A DNA stretch of 64,000 nucleotides from JAUIET01 sp045106985 (GTDB lineage: Bacteria > Pseudomonadota > Gammaproteobacteria > Pseudomonadales > JAUIET01). Below the pieces are notes generated by a model. The model did not search any database and was not told the origin of the DNA. It was given only the letters and a program-made list of their open reading frames with translations. The stretch's first letter is position 1. Every line of letters starts with the position of its first letter. This document shows positions 42,279 through 51,061 of the stretch, one piece after another. Location: positions 1-64,000 of the forward strand of contig JBGCFQ010000020.1 of NCBI GenBank assembly GCA_045106985.1, written 5' to 3'. The translations under genes were made by a program, and so were the position numbers.

Positions 42279-42980
42279 ATGGACATTCCTTGGCTCACGC
42301 TGAACTCACTTGACTTCCCGCCAGTTGCTCACGCATTGGACGAACCTAATGGGCTGTTAGCCGTAGGAGGTGATCTTAGCGTTGATCGGTTGCTTGCGGC
42401 TTATCGCCAGGGTATCTTTCCCTGGTACGAGGAAGACCAGCCAATTCTATGGTGGTCTCCTGACCCGCGCTGTGCGCTGAGGCTTGATCGACTGCATGTA
42501 TCGCGCAGCCTCAAACGAGTCCTCAAATCTGGACGATTTACTGTCACCGCCGATTCATGCTTTCAACAGGTTATTGAAGAATGTAGCGGCCCAAGAAACT
42601 ATACGAGCGACACATGGATAAGCCCAGAAATGATAGAGGCCTACCTCGCCTTGTACCACGCAGGATATGCTCACAGCATTGAGGTATGGCAAGACGAGGA
42701 GCTCGTTGGTGGCCTATACGGCGTAGCGCTTGGTCGCGTTTTTTTTGGTGAGTCTATGTTCTCTTTGGCTGATAACGCATCGAAAGTTGCGCTAGTGCAC
42801 CTTGTAGGTCAATTGCAGCTGTGGAACTATGAATTGGTTGATTGTCAGGTGGACAACCCCCACCTTCAATCTCTGGGGGCCGAGTTGATGCCGAGGCATG
42901 ATTTTATCGATTTTTTGCGCCGTTACTCGGCTGACGGTGGTCATGCATCAGAGTGGGAGATATCATGGAGATACAGCTAA
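42279..42980 (+). CDS. aat: Leucyl/phenylalanyl-tRNA--protein transferase
   Basis: A 233-residue aminoacyl-transferase. Family marks are PNGLLAVGGDLSVDRLLAAY, GIFPWYEEDQPILWWSPDPR, RNYTSDTWI, and GGLYGVALGRVFFGESMFS, followed by DCQVDNPHLQSLGA. It adds Leu or Phe to N-terminal Lys or Arg, marking proteins for ClpS-ClpAP. ATG 42279 is used. It is followed 47 bases later by bpt, the companion Leu-transferase for Asp/Glu termini, and the recognising ClpS/ClpA genes lie 1.5 kb downstream. Confidence 0.96.
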   Translation: MDIPWLTLNSLDFPPVAHALDEPNGLLAVGGDLSVDRLLAAYRQGIFPWYEEDQPILWWSPDPRCALRLDRLHVSRSLKRVLKSGRFTVTADSCFQQVIEECSGPRNYTSDTWISPEMIEAYLALYHAGYAHSIEVWQDEELVGGLYGVALGRVFFGESMFSLADNASKVALVHLVGQLQLWNYELVDCQVDNPHLQSLGAELMPRHDFIDFLRRYSADGGHASEWEISWRYS

Positions 42981-43027
42981 TTGATTAATATGCAAGCAAA
43001 CTCAATGCATAAGGAAATCCCTCTGCC

Positions 43028-43735
43028 GTGACCGTTCTGTCAAAAATCAAGATTTTTGCCACCTACCCCCATGAGTGTAGCTACCTGGAAAACCAGGAAG
43101 CGACCACGCTGTTTGTGGATCCCGGCGCGGATATCGATTCCAGCGCTTATGCTCGCTTGTCAGAGTTAGGTTTTCGCCGTAGCGGCACCCACTTGTATAG
43201 ACCTCACTGTAAAGACTGCAAGGCCTGTGTCCCTGCGCGAATCCCTGTAGCGCTGTTCGAACCGAATCGACGGCAACGCCGCATCACTAGAAAAAACAAG
43301 GATCTGACGACTGAGTTGTTGGAGAATATAAACAGCGATGAGTACTTCGATCTTTATCATCGCTATATTTGTGCACGTCACCAAGATGGTGATATGTATC
43401 CGCCGACGCGCGAGCAATACGATTCTTTTCTCAATTGCGAATGGCAATCGACACGTTTTATCGTTTTCAAATCCGAAGGCAAGCCTGTGGCTGTGTCTGT
43501 AGTGGACGAAATGGATAATGGCCTCTCGGCCGTATACACATTTTTTGACCCTGACGAACCCAAGCGCAGCCTTGGCGCTTTCGCTATATTATGGCAAATA
43601 CAGTACACACAAGCGCTGCAGCTTCCTGCGCTGTACCTTGGTTACTGGATAAAGCAGTGTGCCAAAATGAGCTACAAGACTGAGTACCGACCATTAGAAA
43701 TGTACGTCAACGATGAGTGGGCATTGCTTAACTGA
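43028..43735 (+). CDS. bpt: Aspartate/glutamate leucyltransferase (arginyltransferase-like Bpt/Ate)
   Basis: A 235-residue enzyme that conjugates leucine from Leu-tRNA to N-terminal Asp or Glu. It has the N-terminal CSYLENQEATTLFVDP motif and the Cys cluster HCKDCKACVPARIPV near residues 58-72. The central RRQRRITRKNKDL, the GAFAILWQI region, and LYLGYWIKQCAKMSYKTEYRP with the Y.GYWI.....M.YK..(F/Y).P signature are also present. The start is GTG at 43028, with AAGGA twelve bases upstream, a slightly long spacing. It forms an operon-like pair with aat. Confidence 0.94.
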   Translation: MTVLSKIKIFATYPHECSYLENQEATTLFVDPGADIDSSAYARLSELGFRRSGTHLYRPHCKDCKACVPARIPVALFEPNRRQRRITRKNKDLTTELLENINSDEYFDLYHRYICARHQDGDMYPPTREQYDSFLNCEWQSTRFIVFKSEGKPVAVSVVDEMDNGLSAVYTFFDPDEPKRSLGAFAILWQIQYTQALQLPALYLGYWIKQCAKMSYKTEYRPLEMYVNDEWALLN

Positions 43736-43919
43736 CCTAATTAACGTGCTTCCACAAAGCACAGCCTGATCATAAATGCTGCATTTTCACCAAGATAAGG
43801 TGCATTAGCCTTTGCGTATTCGGCCGAATTCCGGCAAACTTCCGCGCCGTTCTAGAGCACATTCTTGTTGAAAGTGCATGGAATACTTATCCAAAGCACA
43901 AAAGGTTCGCAGTCCAAAT

Positions 43920-44138
43920 ATGGCGAAAGAAGAAAATATCGAAATGGAAGGCGAGGTAGTTGATACCCTTCCTAACACGACGTTTAGAGTAAAACTGGAA
44001 AACGGTCACATAGTGACCGCTCATATCTCCGGGAAGATGCGAAAGAACTATATTCGCATTTTGACTGGCGACAAGGTGAAGGTTGAAATAACACCTTACG
44101 ACCTTAGCAAAGGGCGTATCACCTACCGCGAACGCTAG
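43920..44138 (+). CDS. infA: Translation initiation factor IF-1
   Basis: A 72-residue S1/OB-fold protein almost identical in pattern to E. coli IF-1: MAKEENIEMEGEVVDTLPNT, FRVKLENGHIVTAHISGKMR and KNYIRILTGDKVKVE. It blocks the ribosomal A site during initiation. The frame extends upstream to 43878, but ATG 43920 gives the exact family length. An AAAGG at 43901-43905 is too far for a classical site. It converges with clpA, 50 bases apart, with a tandem repeat between. Confidence 0.97.
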   Translation: MAKEENIEMEGEVVDTLPNTTFRVKLENGHIVTAHISGKMRKNYIRILTGDKVKVEITPYDLSKGRITYRER

Positions 44139-44152
44139 TTCTTTCTTTGTAG

Positions 44153-44180
44153 CAAGAACAGAGGCGCAAGAACAGAGGCG
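44153..44180. repeat. Two perfect tandem copies of a 14-base unit
   Basis: CAAGAACAGAGGCG occurs at 44153-44166 and again at 44167-44180 without spacing, between the convergent stops of infA and clpA. The last copy leads into GCGCT, and after CGTTTTTT an AAGCGC follows (44190s), forming an inverted pair with the T-run in its loop. A GTTCTT/AAGAAC pair also spans 44138-44159. Some part of this may serve as a bidirectional terminator. Confidence 0.6.
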
Positions 44181-44188
44181 CTCGTTTT

Positions 44189-46468
44189 TTAAGCGCTGGC
44201 GCCTGCCTCTACCTGCTCAAAATCCAATTCTATCTTGTTGTTACGAACGGTCACGTGGACTGTTCCGCCATTGCTGGAGAGCTCACCGAATAAAACAGCC
44301 TCTGCCAACGGTTTCTTGATGTTCTCTTGAATGATGCGAGCCATAGGCCTCGCACCCATGTGCACATCATAGCCTTCAGTAACCAGCCATTTTCTAGCCT
44401 CGTCATCCACTTCGAGAACAACTTTTTTGTCATCAAGCTGAGTCTGAAGAGTCACGAGGAACTTATCAACGACAGTCAAGATTACACTTTCTGGCAAGGA
44501 CTCGAATTGCACGATACCGTCTAGACGGTTACGGAATTCTGGCGTAAACATTTTCTTAAGTGCTTCCATCCCATCGGTGCTGTGGTCCTGATGGGTAAAG
44601 CCAATAGTGCTGCGACTAATAGATTCCGCTCCAGCATTAGTTGTCATAATAAGGACGACATTACGGAAATCAGCAGGCCGACCATTGTTATCCGTTAAAG
44701 TGCCGTGGTCCATTACCTGCAAGAGCAGGTTAAAAACTTCTGGGTGGGCTTTTTCAATTTCATCTAGCAATACAACACAATGCGGATTTTTGGTCACGGC
44801 ATCTGTAAGAAGACCACCTTGGTCAAAACCAACATACCCTGGAGGCGCACCAATCAACCGCGATACGGTATGGCGCTCCATGTATTCAGACATATCGAAC
44901 CTGACTAGCTCAAGCCCCATGATCTTGGCGAGCTGTTGCGAAACTTCTGTCTTGCCCACACCCGTTGGACCAGCGAACAAAAATGAACCAATCGGCTTCT
45001 CCGGAGCATTAAGGCCCGCTCTCGAGAGCTTGATTGCGGTAGAGAGCGTATCGATAGCTTTGTCTTGACCAAAAACCACCATCTTCAAGTTTTCATCAAG
45101 CTTAGCCAACGCTTTCTTATCGGCACTAGAAACGCTCTTGGTGGGGATACGTGCAATTTGGGCCACAATAGCTTCTACTTCATGCAAGCCAATGGTTTTC
45201 TTACGCTTATTCTCAGGCACCAGTTGTTGGTGCGCGCCAGCCTCATCGATAACGTCAATCGCCTTGTCAGGTAGAAAGCGGTCATTGATATATCGCTCAG
45301 ACAATTCCGCAGCTGCGCGAAGTGCTTTATTCGTGTATTTGAGACCATGATGCTCTTCAAAACGAGACTTGAGGCCTTTTAGAATTTCATAGGTTTCTTC
45401 AACATTAGGTTCCGGAACATCCACTTTCTGAAAGCGTCGCGTTAACGCACGATCTTTCTCGAATATGCCTCTAAATTCCTGGAACGTGGTTGAGCCGATA
45501 CAGCGAAGATTACCACTCGCGAGTATGGGTTTTAACAAGTTTGACGCATCCATGACGCCGCCCGAAGCAGCCCCTGCCCCGATGATGGTGTGGATTTCAT
45601 CAATAAACAAGATAGCATCATCTTGATTCTTAAGTTCATTAAGTAAGGCTTTGAATCTCTTCTCAAAATCACCTCGATACTTGGTGCCAGCCAACAGTGC
45701 GCCCAAGTCCAATGAATAGACAACATTGCCGTTTAGAACTTCTGGCACTTCACCATCAACTATCTGTTTTGCTAGCCCTTCTGCAATGGCCGTTTTGCCC
45801 ACTCCAGATTCACCCACCAGCAGAGGGTTATTCTTACGCCTGCGGGCTAAAATTTGAGCAACACGCTCTACTTCATAACTTCTGCCAATCAAGGGGTCAA
45901 TACGCCCTGCTTTGGCTTCTTCGTTAAGATTAAGTGCGAATCGTTCCAGACTGCTTTGCTGCTGTTCAGCGCCTGACGCAGTTTCATCTTCCTGGCCGGC
46001 TTCTTGATCCATTGCTGATTCATTGTGACCAGACACCTTGGAGATGCCATGAGAAATGTAGTTAACAACATCAATACGAGCTACATGCTGTTGTTTCAGA
46101 AAGTAAACAGCTTGGCTTTCCTGCTCAGAGAAGATGGCAACTAGAACGTTCGCTCCAGATACCTCCTTTTTTCCTGAAGACTGCACATGAAATACTGCAC
46201 GCTGCAAAACACGTTGAAAGCCCAAAGTAGGCTGTGTTTCACGCTCTTCCGACTCGTCAGGAATAATTGGAGTGGTCGAGTTGACGAAATCGTCGAGCTC
46301 ACCACGCAATTTGGACATGTCAACTCCGCAGGCGGTAAGAACATCCGCTGCGACGCTATTATCTAGAAGGGCAAGCAACAAATGCTCGACCGTCATGAAC
46401 TCATGCCGTTTTGACCTGGCTTCACGAAATGCATCATTCAGCGTATTTTCTAGGTCTTTACTCAACAT
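44189..46468 (-). CDS. clpA: ATP-dependent Clp protease ATP-binding subunit ClpA
   Basis: A 759-residue HSP100 unfoldase. It has an N-terminal Clp-N repeat domain (FREARSKRHEFMTVEHLLLAL) that docks ClpS. The first AAA+ module has Walker A GESGVGKTAI near residue 215, and the second has Walker A GPTGVGKTEV near 496 and Walker B VVLLDEIEKAHPEVFN. Between them are the IGSTTFQEFRGIFEKDRALTRRFQ elements, and the C-terminus has the D2-small domain VHMGARPMARIIQENIKKPL. It feeds proteins to ClpP. The gene clpS lies 20 bases upstream on the same strand, the standard operon order. Confidence 0.97.
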   Translation of the reverse strand: MLSKDLENTLNDAFREARSKRHEFMTVEHLLLALLDNSVAADVLTACGVDMSKLRGELDDFVNSTTPIIPDESEERETQPTLGFQRVLQRAVFHVQSSGKKEVSGANVLVAIFSEQESQAVYFLKQQHVARIDVVNYISHGISKVSGHNESAMDQEAGQEDETASGAEQQQSSLERFALNLNEEAKAGRIDPLIGRSYEVERVAQILARRRKNNPLLVGESGVGKTAIAEGLAKQIVDGEVPEVLNGNVVYSLDLGALLAGTKYRGDFEKRFKALLNELKNQDDAILFIDEIHTIIGAGAASGGVMDASNLLKPILASGNLRCIGSTTFQEFRGIFEKDRALTRRFQKVDVPEPNVEETYEILKGLKSRFEEHHGLKYTNKALRAAAELSERYINDRFLPDKAIDVIDEAGAHQQLVPENKRKKTIGLHEVEAIVAQIARIPTKSVSSADKKALAKLDENLKMVVFGQDKAIDTLSTAIKLSRAGLNAPEKPIGSFLFAGPTGVGKTEVSQQLAKIMGLELVRFDMSEYMERHTVSRLIGAPPGYVGFDQGGLLTDAVTKNPHCVVLLDEIEKAHPEVFNLLLQVMDHGTLTDNNGRPADFRNVVLIMTTNAGAESISRSTIGFTHQDHSTDGMEALKKMFTPEFRNRLDGIVQFESLPESVILTVVDKFLVTLQTQLDDKKVVLEVDDEARKWLVTEGYDVHMGARPMARIIQENIKKPLAEAVLFGELSSNGGTVHVTVRNNKIELDFEQVEAGASA

Positions 46469-46488
46469 TCAGATGCTACCTCTACGTC

Positions 46489-46863
46489 TTAATCTTCGTC
46501 ATCTGCTACTTCAATCTCACAGAGCAGCGGGTGTTCACATTCCCCGGCATAATCATTCACCTGGGCTGCTTTTGTTTCTGCTACATCGCGAGTAAAAACC
46601 CCACACACTGCCCGCCCTTTAGTATGGACCGTCAGCATTATTTGGGTAGCTTCTTCCCTTCCAAAGTAGAAAAACCTTTCCAATACATGAACGACAAACT
46701 CCATAGGAGTGTAGTCATCGTTCATTAATATCACCTTATAAAGAGGTGGTTTGCTCACTACGGGTTGAGCTTCCTGAACCGCCAGATCACCTTCGTAATC
46801 TGGTGAATCTTCATCACCTGACCCGTTAATTAACCTTAGCCGATGTTTATAAAATTGACCCAT
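46489..46863 (-). CDS. clpS: ATP-dependent Clp protease adaptor ClpS
   Basis: A 124-residue N-recognin that delivers N-degron substrates to ClpA. The core is present: PPLYKVILMNDDYTPMEFVV, with the NDDYT.M.FV pocket residues, then ERFFYFGREEATQIMLTVH and GRAVCGVFTRDVAETKAAQV. The N-terminal tail of about 40 residues is longer than in E. coli and is acidic in part (GSGDEDSPDYEGD). It is divergent from cspD with 229 bases between, and clpA follows it. Confidence 0.96.
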   Translation of the reverse strand: MGQFYKHRLRLINGSGDEDSPDYEGDLAVQEAQPVVSKPPLYKVILMNDDYTPMEFVVHVLERFFYFGREEATQIMLTVHTKGRAVCGVFTRDVAETKAAQVNDYAGECEHPLLCEIEVADDED

Positions 46864-47092
46864 CTGTTGATCTCTTTTTGGGACCTTCGTTAAAGAATGT
46901 TACGAGCGTCTCATTATACCTTGCTGCGGGTAGTGCTTGACTACGACCCCCTGCTTGTTAAACAATGCTCACTGAACGCTTGTCAGGAAGATAAGCCTCT
47001 GATTCATCAAGGGTTTCAGAGGTACGTTCAAAGATAGAAAAAAATAAAGGCCTTTTATACATTTAGGCAAACTTCTTAAAGGAAAAGATACC

Positions 47093-47401
47093 ATGCAAAA
47101 AGGTGTCGTTAAATGGTTCAACAACGCTAAGGGCTACGGCTTTATACTCCCCGAAGCTGATAATGGCGATATTTTCGCTCATTACTCAGCCATCGAAATG
47201 GACGGATATAAAACGCTCAAAGCAGGCCAAAAGGTCAGCTTTGAGACAGAAGACGGTCCAAAAGGCTTGCACGCCATCAATATCCAGTCCGACTCTGACG
47301 CCGAAGATTCAGCAGCACCTTCTGATAGTGCGACAGAAACTCGTGCAAATGAGCTGGCTGAAGATGAAGCAGCAGAGCCCAGGCTTGAAGAAATGGCTTG
47401 A
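47093..47401 (+). CDS. cspD: Cold shock domain protein CspD-like
   Basis: A 102-residue protein. Residues 1-68 form a cold-shock OB fold with both nucleic-acid-binding motifs, KWFNNAKGYGFI (RNP1) and DIFAHYSAI (RNP2). The remaining 34 residues are an acidic, Ala/Glu/Ser-rich tail with no known domain. CspD proteins inhibit replication in stationary phase or act as RNA chaperones. AAAGGAAAAGATACC precedes the ATG, a good ribosome-binding site. The divergent partner is clpS, a common arrangement in gammaproteobacteria, and the next gene, icd, is convergent. Confidence 0.93.
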   Translation: MQKGVVKWFNNAKGYGFILPEADNGDIFAHYSAIEMDGYKTLKAGQKVSFETEDGPKGLHAINIQSDSDAEDSAAPSDSATETRANELAEDEAAEPRLEEMA

Positions 47402-47456
47402 AGTGGTGCTAGTAGGTACCACCCCAAGACTATAGAACGACGTGACGACATGGACC

Positions 47457-48713
47457 TCACTCCATGTGCTGAATGACGGCGTCCCCAAACTCAGAACACT
47501 TGAGCAGCGTGGCATCGTCCATCAATCGCTCAAAATCATAGGTCACTGTGCGTGCGGTGATAGCACCTTCCATACCCTTAATGATTAGGTCAGCTGCTTC
47601 GTTCCACCCCATGTGTCGCAGCATCATCTCTGCAGACAAGATTAGTGAACCTGGGTTTACCTTATCTTGCCCCGTGTATTTTGGCGCGGTTCCGTGTGTA
47701 GCCTCAAACAAAGCAACCTCATCACTCAAGTTAGCGCCTGGCGCAATACCAATACCGCCAACCTGGGCGGCTAGAGCATCAGACAGGTAATCTCCGTTTA
47801 GGTTCAATGTGGCAATAACACTGTATTCATCCGGCCGCAGCAATACTTGCTGCAACATTGCGTCAGCAATTACATCCTTAATGATGATCTCATTGCCAGT
47901 CTTAGGATTCTTGAGAGTGCACCATGGGCCTCCATCTAGCATCTCAGCGCCAAAATACTCTTGCGCGGCTTCATAACCCCAGTCCTTAAAAGCACCTTCG
48001 GTGAACTTCATGATGTTACCTTTGTGAACCAATGTCACCGAAGGCAGGTCTTGATCAATCGCGTACTGAATCGCTTTTCTAACGAGTCTCACAGTACCTT
48101 GCTTCGAAACAGGCTTTACGCCAATGCCACACTCTTCAGGGAACCGTATTTTTTGTACCCCCATTTCTTCGCGCAGAAACTTAATGACTTTGTCGGCCTC
48201 TTCGCTGCCGGCTTTCCATTCTATGCCGGCGTAAATATCTTCAGAGTTCTCTCTGAAGATAACCATGTTTGTTTTTTGCGGCTCCTTTACCGGGGACGGC
48301 ACACCGTCAAACCATTTAACTGGCCTCTGGCAAACATACAGATCCATCTCCTGTCGCAGCGCCACATTCAGCGATCTAAAGCCGCCACCCACGGGAGTAG
48401 TCAAAGGTCCTTTAATAGCAACTACATAATCACGAATTGCCTCCAGTGTTTCGGCTGGAAACCAATCGCCTTCGTATAGTTCTGCCGCTTTTTCGCCGTT
48501 GTAAACTTCCATCCATGAAATAGCACGCTTTCCCGCATACGCCTTCTCTACCGCAGAATCCACTACTTTTATCATCGGCGGAGTTATGTCGATACCGATA
48601 CCATCTCCCTCTATATAAGGGATGATAGGCTGGTCCGGTACATTCAATGACATGTCAGAATTCAGCCCGATCTTCTCACCACTCTCAGGAACCTTAATAT
48701 GCTGGTATGCCAT
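47457..48713 (-). CDS. icd: NADP-dependent isocitrate dehydrogenase
   Basis: A 418-residue TCA-cycle enzyme converting isocitrate to 2-oxoglutarate and CO2. Seen are IPYIEGDGIGIDITPPMI, GGGFRSLNVALRQEMDLYVC (with the serine that AceK phosphorylates in E. coli), and NLNGDYLSDALAAQVGGIG. The NADP-site region is ATHGTAPKYTGQDKVNPGS. ATG 48713 has AAGGA eight bases upstream, and the TTG at 48728 lies within that leader. It is convergent with cspD and divergent from rluE. Confidence 0.96.
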   Translation of the reverse strand: MAYQHIKVPESGEKIGLNSDMSLNVPDQPIIPYIEGDGIGIDITPPMIKVVDSAVEKAYAGKRAISWMEVYNGEKAAELYEGDWFPAETLEAIRDYVVAIKGPLTTPVGGGFRSLNVALRQEMDLYVCQRPVKWFDGVPSPVKEPQKTNMVIFRENSEDIYAGIEWKAGSEEADKVIKFLREEMGVQKIRFPEECGIGVKPVSKQGTVRLVRKAIQYAIDQDLPSVTLVHKGNIMKFTEGAFKDWGYEAAQEYFGAEMLDGGPWCTLKNPKTGNEIIIKDVIADAMLQQVLLRPDEYSVIATLNLNGDYLSDALAAQVGGIGIAPGANLSDEVALFEATHGTAPKYTGQDKVNPGSLILSAEMMLRHMGWNEAADLIIKGMEGAITARTVTYDFERLMDDATLLKCSEFGDAVIQHME

Positions 48714-48835
48714 GCTGAAATCCTTCAATCAATTCATTCTTGCGGCTCTTTTAAGCCGTCTGCGGGAAACAGTATATCATTGGGGCGTGACACTTCGGTG
48801 CGCAGCTTTCCAACCAAGGTAAATTTTATTGAACA

Positions 48836-49375
48836 ATGTCTGAACTTTACGTATTTAATAAGCCGTTTCGTGTTCTCAGCCAGTTCACCTCCGACAGCGA
48901 TAAGCAATGCCTTGCGCAGTACATCAGCACGCCGAACATTTATTGTGCTGGCCGACTAGATTACGATTCAGAGGGCTTGCTATTGCTCACTGATGACGGT
49001 GCCTTGCAGCATCAGCTAAGCCACCCAAAATTCGGAACGGAAAAACACTATTGGGCTCAAGTTGAAGGCGAGCTTCAGGAGCAAGATATAAATGCCCTTT
49101 TAAAAGGCGTCTTGCTGAAGGACGGTGCCGCAAAAGCAACTCACGCGAAACTGATTGATGCCCCCGCCATCTGGGAACGTAAGCCGCCTATTCGCTATCG
49201 CGCGAAGATTATGACAAGTTGGCTATCGCTTTCTATTACAGAAGGCCGAAACCGGCAGGTTAGAAGAATGACAGCCAACATAGGTTTTCCAACACTTAGA
49301 CTCATAAGACACAAAATTGGGAATATAGAGCTCGGAGAGCTGCCACCTGGAGAGCTGCGTAAGGAGCAACTATGA
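48836..49375 (+). CDS. rluE: 23S rRNA pseudouridine(2457) synthase RluE
   Basis: A 179-residue member of the RsuA/RluB/E/F family without an N-terminal S4 domain, as expected for RluE. The catalytic Asp42 is in CAGRLDYDSEGLLLLTDDG. It also has KHYWAQVEGE near residue 70, ITEGRNRQVRRMTANIGFPT near 140, and LRLIRHKIGNIELGELPPGE at the C-terminus. It modifies U2457 near the peptidyl-transferase centre. The stop overlaps the nudJ start as ATGA, indicating coupling. Confidence 0.93.
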   Translation: MSELYVFNKPFRVLSQFTSDSDKQCLAQYISTPNIYCAGRLDYDSEGLLLLTDDGALQHQLSHPKFGTEKHYWAQVEGELQEQDINALLKGVLLKDGAAKATHAKLIDAPAIWERKPPIRYRAKIMTSWLSLSITEGRNRQVRRMTANIGFPTLRLIRHKIGNIELGELPPGELRKEQL

Positions 49376-49827
49376 ACACTAATAATGTGCATTTAACCGT
49401 GGCTACCGTTGTAGAGCGCGCAGGTCGGTTTCTTATGGTGCGAGAAACAGATAAAGGCCGCGAAGTTATTAACCAACCGGCAGGTCATTGGGAAATAGGC
49501 GAAACACTCGCTGAGGCAGCTCTAAGAGAAACGCTGGAAGAAACGGCATGGACAGTAGAGCTAACCGCATTTCTCGGCCTGTTTCTCTCTACAAATTCCA
49601 GTGGCGAAAGCTACTGCAGGGTTGCCTTTTCTGCGACACCATTGAATCACCACCCAAATCTCGCTCTTGACCCGGACATTATTCAAGCTGAATGGCTAAG
49701 CCGCGAGGAATTATTGGCCGAACATGATAAAATGCGAAGCCAATTGGTTATTCACACATTAGACGAATACCTGTCAGGCCGGCATTTTGATCTGAGTGCT
49801 GTAGCAGCAATTCCACTGAGCCAGTAA
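49372..49827 (+). CDS. nudJ: NudJ-type Nudix hydrolase
   Basis: A 151-residue Nudix enzyme. The Nudix box is GHWEIGETLAEAALRETLEETAW (key G.....E.......RE..EE), at about residues 38-59, preceded by VINQPAGH. The pattern and the adjacent rluE and mnmA genes match E. coli NudJ (YmfB), a phosphatase of thiamine pyrophosphates and HMP-PP. The E-U position of the box (residue after EE) is Thr-Ala and not the common xGU, which is typical of this subgroup. It overlaps rluE by four bases. Confidence 0.9.
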   Translation: MNTNNVHLTVATVVERAGRFLMVRETDKGREVINQPAGHWEIGETLAEAALRETLEETAWTVELTAFLGLFLSTNSSGESYCRVAFSATPLNHHPNLALDPDIIQAEWLSREELLAEHDKMRSQLVIHTLDEYLSGRHFDLSAVAAIPLSQ

Positions 49828-49858
49828 TCAGGGCAATGCAAACTGCCCTACCACCGAC

Positions 49859-51061
49859 ATGAGCACACATTCCATCTCTTCTACCATTTCCTCAACTACT
49901 CTGGCGCTCACTCAAAGCACGGTGCCGCCTTGCCGAGTAATTGTTGGTATGTCTGGCGGGGTTGACTCGTCCGTGGCTGCTTGGCTTTTGCAGCAGCAAG
50001 GCCACCAGGTCGAAGGCCTGTTCATGAAAAACTGGAATGACGACGACGGTACTGAATACTGCACGGCAATGACTGATTTAGCCGACGCTGCGCATGTTGC
50101 GCAAACCTTGGGAATTCGCTTGCATACAGCAAATTTCGCTGAAGAGTATTGGGACCGCGTATTTGAACACTTCCTGCAAGAATACGCCGCGGGGCGAACC
50201 CCAAACCCGGATATTCTGTGCAACAAAGAAATTAAGTTTAGGGCATTTCTCGACCACGCATTGAGTCTTGGTGCCGACTACATTGCAACAGGTCACTATG
50301 CGCGCACAACGACCGAGGCTGGCAAAACCATGCTTCTTAAAGGCTTAGACGCGAATAAAGACCAAAGCTACTTTCTGCATGCCGTGCACTCAAAACAGCT
50401 CAGCCAGGCGCTGTTTCCCGTTGGTGAGTTGGAGAAATCAGATGTTCGGGGTATTGCTCTAGCCCAGGGTTTAATCACTCACGATAAAAAGGACAGCACA
50501 GGAATCTGTTTTATTGGCGAGCGACGGTTTAAAGACTTTTTAGCGCAATACATTCCTGCGCAACCTGGCCCAATAGTCAGTGTTGAGGGTGAACTACTAG
50601 GGCAACATAGCGGGCTAATGTTTCACACAATTGGCCAGCGCCAAGGTTTGGGGATTGGCGGCATTAAAGGTCAACCCGAAAAAGCCTGGTATGTAACGGG
50701 CAAGGATACTAGCTCTAACACACTACATGTGGCACAGGGGAATGACCACCCTGCTCTATTTGCACACGCACTTCACTTGGATAGCGTTGAATGGATTAAC
50801 GAGCAGCAAGATATAAGCCTGGCCACTTCTGCGAAGATTCGCTATCGGCAGGCTGATCAAAGCTGTCGCTTAATACAGTCGGAGTCTGGTTATGTCGTTG
50901 ACTTCGCTCAACCGCAGAGGGCGATCTCACCGGGGCAGTACTGCGTTTTCTATAATGGCGAACATTGTTTGGGAGGCGGAATTATCATGTCAAGCATTAC
51001 GGCGTCGGATACCAACAGTATGAAACACAACAGCAAAGCTGTCGGAGAAAAACGGACGTGA
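49859..51061 (+). CDS. mnmA: tRNA-specific 2-thiouridylase MnmA
   Basis: A 400-residue enzyme that installs sulfur at U34 of Glu, Gln and Lys tRNAs. The PP-loop is VIVGMSGGVDSSVAAWLL near residues 28-45. The nucleophilic and sulfur-bearing cysteines are in RTPNPDILCNKEIKF and DSTGICFIGERRF. DANKDQSYFLH and FHTIGQRQGLGIGG are also conserved. The N-terminus carries about 23 extra Ser/Thr-rich residues before the PP-loop strand compared with E. coli, so the true start could be internal. It overlaps hflD by four bases. Confidence 0.96.
   Translation: MSTHSISSTISSTTLALTQSTVPPCRVIVGMSGGVDSSVAAWLLQQQGHQVEGLFMKNWNDDDGTEYCTAMTDLADAAHVAQTLGIRLHTANFAEEYWDRVFEHFLQEYAAGRTPNPDILCNKEIKFRAFLDHALSLGADYIATGHYARTTTEAGKTMLLKGLDANKDQSYFLHAVHSKQLSQALFPVGELEKSDVRGIALAQGLITHDKKDSTGICFIGERRFKDFLAQYIPAQPGPIVSVEGELLGQHSGLMFHTIGQRQGLGIGGIKGQPEKAWYVTGKDTSSNTLHVAQGNDHPALFAHALHLDSVEWINEQQDISLATSAKIRYRQADQSCRLIQSESGYVVDFAQPQRAISPGQYCVFYNGEHCLGGGIIMSSITASDTNSMKHNSKAVGEKRT

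Noticed and set aside
44607..45068. 153-codon plus-strand frame opposite clpA
   Set aside because: Fully inside the antisense of a highly conserved gene, with no independent evidence.
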